From contig RPFO01001958.1 of the NCBI GenBank assembly GCA_009746045.1, positions 1 through 38,162 of the forward strand: DNA of 38,162 nucleotides. The letters run 5' to 3'. A model generated the notes under the pieces. That model saw nothing but the letters and a program-made list of their open reading frames with translations, was not told the DNA's origin and searched no databases. How positions within the stretch are numbered: the stretch's first letter is position 1; each line of letters begins with the position of its first letter. Shown piece after piece: positions 20,301 to 27,375 of this stretch. The position numbers were made by a program, and so were the translations under genes. Source of the DNA: Mesostigma viride. Lineage: Eukaryota > Streptophyta > Mesostigmatophyceae > Mesostigmatales > Mesostigmataceae.

Positions 20301-20832
20301 GTACGCACAGAACGGGAAACTCGGAATTGACGACGGCGTCATAGAACTCGATATGACCTATGCTGTGTCCATCTCTGACCCATTTCAACTCTGTGTCCAG
20401 CTCGATAACAGCGGAGTTTATAGAATGTATATTAACGGAGCGCTACAGACGCTGAACCCTCGAACAGGCACGAACTCGGGCAGGACCCTTTCGCTGACGG
20501 CAAATCGCGTCTTTACGTTAGGTCATCCAGGAACAAACGCCGCCTCCAGGAACGTCGGATACAAAAACGCCCGTATATGCAATACGGTGGTACCACCCTC
20601 GTGCATGTTGTATGGGTATAAAAACAGCTACTCGAAACCTCTAACAGTGACCTACGGTTTTCGAGTGGCAGATGACGAGACCCTCCAACTCGTCAAACTC
20701 GAAGGATCGACGTGGCGCACAGGGCAGATCAATGGATACGCTGCGCCCGCTACCGATTCGAGTGCCGCGTTGGGTAGCATCCAGGACAGTGTCGTTGATA
20801 TCCTCGCCAAGTGGGACAACAATACCTTTTAG
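17388..20832 (+). CDS. Fibre/adhesin, repeat and lectin-like part (3' part of the interrupted gene)
   Basis: Continues the gene at 5797-6613. Order: VTVEEVKFEN linker; four 61-residue repeats (LTLSAASKVKVDKDLELTST type) plus more diverged copies up to about 19080; then VSGNLNVAGNLNTVNQIS, a motif known from phage and giant-virus tail/fibre proteins; then a LamG/concanavalin-like beta-sandwich (about 19190-19735, starting ATWQFDSP and ending YPFYVDDVRVSS); and a second one (about 20130-20600, DKGFSFLMDI to GYKNARICN). The end is the TAG at 20830-20832. Two frame breaks, near 18167 and in 20090-20105, sit in G or T runs and fit single missing bases. The full protein with the N-terminal part would be near 1,400 residues. 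Expected place: virion surface, binding host glycans (inference). Confidence 0.8.
17463..18193 (+). repeat. Tandem 183-bp (61-residue) repeats in the fibre gene
   Basis: The marker GACCTGACTC recurs at 17463, 17646, 17829, 18012 and 18194. The spacing is 183, 183, 183 and 182. Units 3 and 4 are almost identical at the nucleotide level, which points to a recent duplication. The last interval is one base short, in a G run near 18167, exactly where the frame is lost. A diverged fifth copy follows from 18194. Confidence 0.93.
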
Positions 20833-20882
20833 CGCGTTTCCGTGTTGACAAATTATTGTGTTGGTATGTCGTGAGAAGGCGA
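20833..20882 (+). promoter_or_regulatory. Short AT-rich gap, likely promoter of the next gene
   Basis: The 50 bases after the fibre stop contain TGTTGACAAATTATTGTG, the most AT-rich run nearby, just before the ATG at 20883. Position and composition suggest a promoter; no defined motif was identified. Confidence 0.35.
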
Positions 20883-21298
20883 ATGCCCCCAACTTTGCCG
20901 ATCCCAAAGGCTTTCTTTATTTCAAGAACGTGCACACGGAATCGCTCGTCGCGACGAGCGACGACCGCACGCAGAGTTCGGCGATCCGGCTATTGACGGA
21001 CGAGGACGGGAAAACACTCTTGTTGCGAGACGGGCCCGGACTCGACCCGGCCACGAGCCCGGCGATCATATTCGACAACAACGGGGTCAGCATCCGGTCA
21101 GGGGGGAACGTGATCAACGTAAGCACGACGGGGATCACGGGAGTCGGAGGTGGAGGGAACGCGGACAGCGCCTCGGTGGCGGTGATCACCGGGCCAAAAA
21201 ATACGAAATATCGGTTCCAAGTAAATGACCGCGAAGAACTAGAAGTCGTTAAATTTGAAGACAATCAGCAAGTTAAGACGGTCATGCAACTTTTCTGA
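20883..21298 (+). CDS. Small fibre-like protein
   Basis: The start is probably the ATG at 20883; the following C5 run seems one C short, because the protein-like frame (FADPKGFLYFKNVHTES) begins right behind it. About 138 residues. The sequence has beta-rich fibre character (GVSIRSGGNVINVSTTGITG) and ends with KYRFQVNDREELEVVKFE. This ending resembles a motif near the end of the large fibre (TYGFRVADDETLQLVKLE) and the VTVEEVKFEN linker after the insertion, so the genes share a module. It may be a partner or a paralogue of the fibre tip. An AATAATAAA run follows the stop. Confidence 0.65.
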
Positions 21299-21312
21299 AT
21301 GGATAATAATAA
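21299..21312 (+). terminator. AATAAA-type 3' end signal
   Basis: TGGATAATAATAAACAC directly follows the stop at 21298. An AATAAA-like run at this place suggests polyadenylation of the fibre-like transcript. Confidence 0.4.
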
Positions 21313-21320
21313 ACACCGCG

Positions 21321-21551
21321 ATGTCCTCGACCAAACGAGAAGTCATCATGGACGAATTGAACGTGTCCAAGGGAATCAAGCTAGGCCAAGACAATTGCAC
21401 TCTCTCGCGCGTGAACCCGTTCGATATAGGGAACATCCGCGTCGCGTCCAATAAGTTCGTCGACGGAATCTCCAACTGTCTCGTGTTCAGTTTCCGCCAG
21501 GACGACGGGACCTACGACTTGCTCGGGCACATCTCCTCGAGCCAGGCGTGA
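21321..21551 (+). CDS. Small hypothetical protein (76 aa)
   Basis: The ATG at 21321 (MSSTKREVIMDELNVSKG) lies 22 nt after the previous gene; a second ATG at 21348 is possible. The product is compact, polar and without membrane segment (LGQDNCTLSRVNPFDIGNIR, then NCLVFSFRQDDGTYDLLGH). No family recognised. Same strand and tight spacing as the fibre-like gene and the next gene, so the three may be expressed together. Confidence 0.6.
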   Translation: MSSTKREVIMDELNVSKGIKLGQDNCTLSRVNPFDIGNIRVASNKFVDGISNCLVFSFRQDDGTYDLLGHISSSQA

Positions 21552-21575
21552 GAATTATGACTTGTTTACATAGAG

Positions 21576-22198
21576 ATGGCGTCCGCCGCGGTGGCCATCG
21601 TGTCGATCCTCGTGTCCATCGCCCTGATGTTCGCATTGATCTACACGAACATTCGGAACGATCCCAAGTTCGCTGCGAAGATGCCCAAGTTCGTGGTCGA
21701 TCTCGTGACCGAGTGGTCGGATCCGCGCACGGACGATCAGAAGAAAAAGGACGCGGAGACCAAGGAGGCGCAAGAGGCCTACTCGAAGGACGTCGACGCC
21801 GCGATCAAGAAGGCAGCGGGGGACAAGGTGGATCTCGTGAAGGGGTGGACGCGGGCCGTCGAGCACGCGCTGTCCGTTCGACTGACGGCCCTCCGATCGG
21901 CTCGCGACAAACTGCCCCACGGCGAGGAGCGCAAGGCGGCCAACGAGGACGTCAACCAGTTCAAGGAGTTGTCCCAGTTCTGGAATACGTGTTCGAACGA
22001 GAGATGAAGGAAGACGCCTTCGCGGTACTGTCGGCCATGATCCCGATCGTGAAGGCGATCGGGGCTTCCGAATCCACCGTCGACTACATCGTCCGCAGTC
22101 CGCTCGAATGGGTCAAGAACGAGCGGCGGTACGCCGACAACGTCGCCAACTACGTCATCCACGTGTTCGCAAAGGAAACCGAGTTCGCAGTACGCTAG
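21576..22198 (+). CDS. Membrane-anchored hypothetical protein, possibly two overlapping genes
   Basis: From the ATG at 21576, an N-terminal membrane span (VAIVSILVSIALMFALIYT, residues about 6-24) is followed by a charged, helical region (KKKDAETKEAQEAYSKDVD). The frame stops at 22007. The frame that is open from 22004 to 22198 (MKEDAFAVLSAMIPIVKAIG, then EWVKNERRYADNVANYVIHV) also looks real. Either one base is missing near 21998, giving one protein of about 207 residues, or two genes overlap at ATGA. The sign of the shift fits a lost base, but the ATGA overlap also occurs at 25680. Probably a virion membrane protein; no family recognised. Confidence 0.6.
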
Positions 22199-22256
22199 TC
22201 GAGGCGCGCCCCGTTCGTCCTATAATTTCGTGAGCCTACGCCCGAGAGAGAGTGAG

Positions 22257-23057
22257 ATGGCGAGACGCGCGATCCGCGAGTCGAAATATCTCATGATGCG
22301 CGCCCTCGCGTCGAACGCCGCCAGTCCGCGACGGCCCGTGCGACGCGGATCCGAATGGGCGACGGATTTTGTCATCGCCCGAAGGGACGCGGAGACGAGC
22401 CAGGTGCGAAAGGAGACGTTGCAAGGGCTCGCGGACGTCGGGTACAAACTCGTGAAAAACGCGATTTCGTTGGACCTGGTCCGCTCCCTTCTGGACTCCG
22501 CCGACCGGTTCGCCGACAAGAAGGTCGGGATCTTTCAGCGGAAGTCGCGCGACGGCGCGTCCTCGGCCGGAGACCACAAGCGACACCAATACGAGATATC
22601 GCACGAGGTGTCCACTGGAGAGTTTGACATCTGGAGGACGTGCCATTCCCTCGTGACGACCTTTTTCTCGTCCAAGTACCTCGTGGTGAACCCGTGCTTT
22701 CTGTACTCGGACGCCGGGTGCGCGCAACAGAGCGCCCACCGCGATTTCTTGTCGGACATCCACCGGTGGAGGTGCGATTTCCCCATCTCCGCACTCGTGG
22801 CGCTCGAGGACGACACGCGATTCGTGGCGTACGAGTCGATTTGTCGCGGAAACGGGATCAACGAGACGGCGGACGATCTGGAAGGAGACGTGACGCCGCG
22901 CGAGATCGTTTTGTCGCCGGGGAACATGCTGATGTGGCACGGGAACCTGGTGCACGCCGGCGGCGCGTACCCGCTCCTCCCGAACCGGCGCCTGTTCTTC
23001 TCCGCCGTCGCGGTGGACGACGGGCTCTCCATCCCCATGGATTATACTTTCACGTGA
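22257..23057 (+). CDS. 2-oxoglutarate/Fe(II)-dependent oxygenase (phytanoyl-CoA dioxygenase-like)
   Basis: Intact frame of 266 codons from the ATG at 22257; a GTG at 22230 would add nine residues but is unlikely in a eukaryotic system. The metal and cofactor residues are visible: H161 and D163 in SAHRDFL, H233 in LVHAGGAY, and R244 in LPNRRLFF, which would bind 2-oxoglutarate. Spacing and the jelly-roll type sequence (VLSPGNMLMWHGNLVHAGG) fit the PhyH-like branch. Such enzymes hydroxylate lipids, small molecules or protein side chains; the substrate cannot be told. Giant viruses often carry members of this superfamily. One of the few viral genes here without any frame break. Confidence 0.85.
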   Translation: MARRAIRESKYLMMRALASNAASPRRPVRRGSEWATDFVIARRDAETSQVRKETLQGLADVGYKLVKNAISLDLVRSLLDSADRFADKKVGIFQRKSRDGASSAGDHKRHQYEISHEVSTGEFDIWRTCHSLVTTFFSSKYLVVNPCFLYSDAGCAQQSAHRDFLSDIHRWRCDFPISALVALEDDTRFVAYESICRGNGINETADDLEGDVTPREIVLSPGNMLMWHGNLVHAGGAYPLLPNRRLFFSAVAVDDGLSIPMDYTFT

Positions 23058-23092
23058 CGGTGTAAAAATCGAGCCAAAGTGCGGCGCTGAAA

Positions 23093-24457
23093 ATGGAAAA
23101 CCGGAGACTTACTATAGACATGGACAGCGCATTGACCCTCGCGGGCGTCACGACGATGCTGGTATCCGCGGCCCTCCTGCTACTCTTGATGTCCCCCCCT
23201 CGCCCTGAAACGGCCACCGAGGACGACGCCGGCCCGTCCGAAGCGGCCGCCGCACCCCCGACCCCCGACGCCCCGGAGACGACCGAGAGGTGCGGGAGCG
23301 ACACCGCGTCCATGCTCACTCTCCTCGAGGACTCCCTGTGCGCGCAGAAGGGACAAGGGGGGCGCGTGGCGGAGATCGGGTGGTCGAAGACGCTCGCGTA
23401 CGGCGTCGCGGTCGGCGTGGCGGACTATTACAACCCCTTGGGCATCCTGAGCGTGGCGACGGGCAGTCTCTTCAAGCCCAACGCCGTTTCCAATTGGTTC
23501 GACCGAGTGGCGTCGGACGTGAACGCCACGTTCGGCGACGTGGCGATCGGGAAAAGAGGCCCGCTGCTCTCCCCGTTCCATTTGACGAAGATCGCGTTGA
23601 ATTGCGAAAAACGGGGCAAGGCGTGCGAGAGGCTCGAGAAGTTGGACAAGGCGTGGCAGTACATCCCCGTCAACTTCGCGATGATGAAGACCGTGGGTCT
23701 CGTCCACAAACTGAACGACCGCGCTGGGAAGTTGAAGATCAAGGGCAAGAGCATCGCGCAGATGCAGCTGACGGCGGTGGCGGGCGTCGGCGCGTTCGCG
23801 ACGGCGTACGTCACGGAACTGATCCAGATCGTCACGTTCAAGAAGGTGTCTCTGGTCCCTGTGGTGTCCATGTATCTGGCGGGCTTGCGCGCGGCGTTCG
23901 ACGTCATCGACGACCTGTTCCCGTGGCTGAAGTTCGCGACGAAGGCGCTCGCGTGGCTCGAGAAGGGGTTCAACAAGGCCACGTGCAAAGTGGTGGCCCT
24001 GTTCGGCGCCAAACCGGACATGTGTAAGATCAACCGCCCGCCGTTCTTGCAAGCGTATCACGACACGTTGGCGAAGGAGGCGGGACGACGGAAGAAGATC
24101 GCGGACGCGCCCGACGCCACCGTACAGCAGAAAGACGAGTATCACGAGTTCGAGCGGCTGCGATGGGTGGTATACGATCGCATCAAAAAGTACTTCCAGA
24201 CGAACGAAGACGCCGTCACGGTCTCGTTCATGTTCGACGTCGTCGCCAAACTGTCCCCTAACGAGAGCGAGGAGTTCTACCAGAAGATCGCGCACGACCC
24301 GCAGAACTGGGTCAAGGCGAACCCGAAGAACGAGGAGGCGTTCATGAAGTGGGCGATGGACGACGCGAGCATCAAGAGCTGGATCGAGAGACTGAAGACG
24401 GACGCCGAGAAGGCCGCGGAAGTGCCCATCGAGCAGAACACGACCTATCAGTTCTAA
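23093..24457 (+). CDS. Large membrane-anchored hypothetical protein (454 aa)
   Basis: Intact frame. The start may be 23093 or the ATG at 23120 (MDSALTLAGVTTMLVSAALL). A hydrophobic span near the N-terminus (GVTTMLVSAALLLLLM) is followed by an acidic Pro/Ala linker, a mostly alpha-helical body with further weakly hydrophobic stretches (LAYGVAVGVADYYNPLGI; GVGAFATAYVTELIQIV), several cysteines, and a polar Lys/Glu-rich C-terminal part. No known domain recognised. Length, anchor and linker suggest a virion or membrane-associated protein. The last four bases overlap the end of the convergent gene at 24454. Confidence 0.8.
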   Translation: MENRRLTIDMDSALTLAGVTTMLVSAALLLLLMSPPRPETATEDDAGPSEAAAAPPTPDAPETTERCGSDTASMLTLLEDSLCAQKGQGGRVAEIGWSKTLAYGVAVGVADYYNPLGILSVATGSLFKPNAVSNWFDRVASDVNATFGDVAIGKRGPLLSPFHLTKIALNCEKRGKACERLEKLDKAWQYIPVNFAMMKTVGLVHKLNDRAGKLKIKGKSIAQMQLTAVAGVGAFATAYVTELIQIVTFKKVSLVPVVSMYLAGLRAAFDVIDDLFPWLKFATKALAWLEKGFNKATCKVVALFGAKPDMCKINRPPFLQAYHDTLAKEAGRRKKIADAPDATVQQKDEYHEFERLRWVVYDRIKKYFQTNEDAVTVSFMFDVVAKLSPNESEEFYQKIAHDPQNWVKANPKNEEAFMKWAMDDASIKSWIERLKTDAEKAAEVPIEQNTTYQF

Positions 24458-25109
24458 TCGGTCTCGCTCCTAGCGGCGGGGGCGGGGGCGAGAGAGTAGG
24501 GATGCCGGATCTCGATACTGTCGTCGAAGGTCAATTCGATCCCGGTCGATAGACACACGTCGTGCGCGATGAGCACCTTCTCCAGGCAGCAGCCGGGGTG
24601 GCGGAGGTCTGGAAAAGATGGAGCCGCTTGCGGTACTCGGGGAAGTATTTTCCGTACGACACGAGCTGGCCGACGCCCTCCATCCATCTCTGGAATCCCT
24701 TGACTTCCACGATCAACTTCTGCGAGGGACAGAATATGTCGATGAGCCCGGCGGGACATTTGAATTCGCGGATCCCACCGAGACGTTCCGCCAGGCTCTC
24801 CTGGATCATCGTTTCCGACAAGAACGGACGCCGGTCCTCGTTCTTGGCGTCGCCACCGTCCCGGAGTTCGGCGGAACTGCGCAAGGCCTCTAGACACTTT
24901 CGAGTCACGAATATGACGCTCGTGGGACGACCTTTGCTGCCCCGCCTGACGGCGGTGCGGAAGTCGACCCCCTCTTGAAACTTTTCCGCTAACGCGTCCT
25001 TAAGACGGGTCTTTCCCACCCGTCCGATGTGCAGTTCTTTCATCATCTTATCCGTTACGAAATAAACTCGTCCTCCTGTTCCATTATATTGCATCTTAAT
25101 AAACATCAT
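24454..25109 (-). CDS. KilA-N/MSV199-like domain with PD-(D/E)XK-like nuclease, frame-broken
   Basis: The start is ATG at 25109 or 25094. Residues about 8-85 look like a DNA-binding N-terminal domain of the KilA-N/MSV199/AntA sort (VTDKMMKELHIGRVGKTRL; FQEGVDF; RKCLEALRSSAEL). The C-terminal half has the core of a restriction-like nuclease: GLIDIFCP (D) and KLIVEVKGF (E-x-K), then QLVSYGKYFPEY and RLHLF. At 24617-24620 a run of four T on the minus strand seems one T short: the frame that ends at 24454 carries the expected continuation (EKVLIAHDVCLSTGIELTF). Proteins of this build are common in giant and insect DNA viruses and can behave as regulators or as selfish nucleases. The same nuclease core recurs at 35248. 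Confidence 0.75.
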
Positions 25110-25146
25110 TTATTTGTACTTTGCGTAACCGAACATGGATGAAATG

Positions 25147-25152
25147 AATTTA
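25147..25152 (-). terminator. AATAAA signal at a stop codon
   Basis: On the minus strand TAATAAATTC covers and follows the stop of the gene at 25153-25683. The AATAAA overlapping the stop fits a short 3' end with polyadenylation. Confidence 0.5.
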
Positions 25153-25683
25153 TTAAAAGGTAAGACCCTTCCACCACACGGGGAACCGTTTGACAAACTC
25201 CTTCCTTTCCTCCTCCGTCGGGTACCGTACGCGGGCCGAGTCTAACGCGGAGCGGGATCTGGCCATCGCCACCCATTCCGGACCCCCCCACGCCACGATC
25301 TCCGTCGCGTCACCGCCGTCGACCTCGATCGCGATGTCCCCCATGACGTGAAACCTCCCGGAAGGCACTTGGACGCACCCGGACGCGCCCACGATCGTGA
25401 CGCTCGCGAACTCGCGGTCGCGCGCCGTGACGAGTCCGTTGTACACGTCACCCCCCTCGCCGTACACCGTGATCACGAGATGAGATCCCGATCCCCGCCG
25501 CGTCCTGGAGAGGACGTCGTGCGCGGCGTCGGCTTCGACGCAGAGACACGACCCCTCCGCGACGGACATGTCGATGGCGTTCATGGGATCGATGTGACGC
25601 AGCAAGTCCGCGACGTCCACGCCCTTGCCCCAGTACACCGCCTTGGGCCCGCGCAAGAAGAGACGGTTCGAGTTGGCCATCAT
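25153..25683 (-). CDS. Hypothetical protein (176 aa)
   Basis: Intact frame from the ATG at 25683 (or 25680). It begins right at the stop of the upstream gene in an ATGA overlap, so both are probably translated from one region. The sequence is a beta-rich, soluble protein (SGSHLVITVYGEGGDVYNGL; GRFHVMGDIAIEVDGGDATE) without membrane segment, ending in a charged tail, KRFPVWWKGLTF. No family recognised. Its position behind the F-box-like gene could mean joint function, but nothing else supports this. Confidence 0.65.
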   Translation of the reverse strand: MMANSNRLFLRGPKAVYWGKGVDVADLLRHIDPMNAIDMSVAEGSCLCVEADAAHDVLSRTRRGSGSHLVITVYGEGGDVYNGLVTARDREFASVTIVGASGCVQVPSGRFHVMGDIAIEVDGGDATEIVAWGGPEWVAMARSRSALDSARVRYPTEEERKEFVKRFPVWWKGLTF

Positions 25684-26285
25684 GAGGCCCTCGAAGGGTC
25701 GTCGAACCAGTCCTGGTCGATTCTGCATCGGTTGATGGTATGACGGACAGCCAACCGGTCGGGAAACACGGCCAGCATGGCGCACGGATACGACACGAGC
25801 CATCGGCGCGCGTGGAGCAGGGCCAGGACGACGGCGTATTCGAAATAGTAGACACCCAAGCTCGGTATTTTGACAGACGCGGCGTCGAGGATGACGATGT
25901 CGATCCCCGGATGATGCTTCAGGAAGGCCGCGACGTGACGCCAATGCAGCTTGACGGTGCGGAGATCGAGGGGGTAATCGTGTTGGACGCTTCCTAAGTC
26001 GAGCCGCGCACCCCATCGCGTCAACTCCGCGTTCGCGTCGTCCTTCACGGCGATCCGCACGGCGGACAGCTCCCGATCGACATCCCATCCCGGGAGAAGG
26101 GCATCGCGGATACTCTTCGGACACGCGTACATCGTCTTTCGAAGGAGAGGCCACATCTCGGCCATGCAGGCTTGGGAGGAGATACTCCACATCGCGGCGT
26201 CGCCCGCGCCTTCGTCGACGACGATCTGCATGATGTGACGACGGAGTTCGAGGGGGAGCTTGTCGAAATCCCCCAGTTCCGTCAT
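25680..26285 (-). CDS. F-box-like protein
   Basis: 201 codons. The first 30 residues (FDKLPLELRRHIMQIVVDE) match the start of an F-box: an LP-x-E-L/I turn followed by a helix. F-box proteins of giant viruses and poxviruses recruit the host SCF ubiquitin ligase. The remainder has no ankyrin or leucine-rich repeat that I can see (VHIDIVILDAASVKIPSLGV type beta/alpha sequence), so its target is unknown. The stop overlaps the start of the next gene by ATGA. 12 nt separate it from the upstream minus gene. Confidence 0.6.
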   Translation of the reverse strand: MTELGDFDKLPLELRRHIMQIVVDEGAGDAAMWSISSQACMAEMWPLLRKTMYACPKSIRDALLPGWDVDRELSAVRIAVKDDANAELTRWGARLDLGSVQHDYPLDLRTVKLHWRHVAAFLKHHPGIDIVILDAASVKIPSLGVYYFEYAVVLALLHARRWLVSYPCAMLAVFPDRLAVRHTINRCRIDQDWFDDPSRAS

Positions 26286-26297
26286 GGTGGTGGCCGC

Positions 26298-27341
26298 TCA
26301 CGAGGCGAGGAGAGAGAGGATGCGCTCGGTGGATGCGGGAGCCTCAAGGGCCGGCCTTATGAACTCCCCCATCGCCATCGACTGGTCCGGACCGACACCT
26401 TGATCCTTCATCATCTGTTCCAACGACGCCGTGTCGGCATCGTCCATCATCGGACCGTCCGCTGCGGACGACATATCGAACGGATAGAACGTGATCTCGT
26501 CGAGTTTCGGATCGTTCAGATCCGTCCCCTGGTCCGGCACCCCGGCCGTCTTGGTGGTTCCCGGGACGATGCCGACGACCGGTAGCCCGAGTTCCTTCCG
26601 TATGCTGTTCTGCAACGCTTCGTAGTTGGCGTCACAGTTGACGCCCCGGAGCCGCTTCTGCTTACACAGGTCATGTACGCCGACGTTTTGGCCTCCTCGC
26701 CTTCTAGAACCTTCTTCGCGGCGACCCCGTCTTTCCAGTCTCGCACGAACTGCTCTCTCAGCTCCCGCTCGTGCTGGTTGAACGCGTCCACCTTCTCGAA
26801 CTTCGCCATGTGTTGCGTCACTCGGAGACCGTTGATGATCCCCCTCATCTCGGACGCGCACGGCGGCGTCTGGCTCAGACAGGGGTGCGATCCGACCCCT
26901 TGGCCAAGATCTGTTCCGCGGTGGGCACAGGGTACCCCGTCGCGACCCGCAAGGACCAGTAATCGATCGCGTCGACGACGTTCTTGATCTCCTTCTTCTC
27001 CACGACTCCTTCGGCGATCCTCCCCATGACGTTGAGCACGCGTTCGCCGCACGGCACGGCGTCGTTGCATTCCGAGAGATGCATGCGCAGCGCGACCTCT
27101 TGCGGCGAAGGCATCTCCAACTTCCCGCTCTCCTTCGCCTTGGCCGAGACCTGATCGACCCAGAACCGCACCTGTTCGTCGTCCCCCGCCGGAGACGCGG
27201 CCGAGGAGGGGGGCGACGCGTCAGTTGACCCCGCGACGTCAGGCGACCCGCCGGACGATTTCCGCCATCTCGCAACGGCGTACGCGGTGGACGCGACGAG
27301 CGCCAACACGAACGCGAGCAGAATCCCAGAGTCTTGTCCAT
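26298..27341 (-). CDS. N-terminally anchored hypothetical protein, broken at three places
   Basis: The start is the ATG at 27341. Directly after it a G3 run (about 27322) seems one base short; the following frame (27309 on) has the hydrophobic anchor LAFVLALVASTAYAVARW. The coding signal changes frame again near 26885 and near 26665, each time with the sign of one lost base. Recognisable segments are DYWSLRVATGYPVPTAEQIL, AKFEKVDAFNQHERELREQF and NYEALQNSIRKELGLPVVG; the last frame ends at 26298 with a hydrophobic ERILSLLAS. The body contains several cysteines, possibly for disulphides. About 348 residues; no family recognised. Likely a virion membrane protein (inference from anchor and neighbours). 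Confidence 0.65.
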   Translation of the reverse strand: MDKTLGFCSRSCWRSSRPPRTPLRDGGNRPAGRLTSRGQLTRRPPPRPRLRRGTTNRCGSGSIRSRPRRRRAGSWRCLRRKRSRCACISRNATTPCRAANACSTSWGGSPKESWRRRRSRTSSTRSITGPCGSRRGTLCPPRNRSWPRGRIAPLSEPDAAVRVRDEGDHQRSPSDATHGEVREGGRVQPARAGAERAVRARLERRGRREEGSRRRGGQNVGVHDLCKQKRLRGVNCDANYEALQNSIRKELGLPVVGIVPGTTKTAGVPDQGTDLNDPKLDEITFYPFDMSSAADGPMMDDADTASLEQMMKDQGVGPDQSMAMGEFIRPALEAPASTERILSLLAS

Positions 27342-27375
27342 TCTACTAAGCGTAGACGGAGAATTAAATCCTCCT

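Noticed and set aside
19843-20388. Minus-strand frame of 181 codons
   Set aside because: Opposite the lectin-like domains of the fibre and without motif; shadow frame.
23180-24295. 371-codon minus frame opposite the membrane protein at 23093
   Set aside because: Arg/His/Asp-rich shadow frame with no natural start; the plus-strand gene has anchor, linker and helical body.
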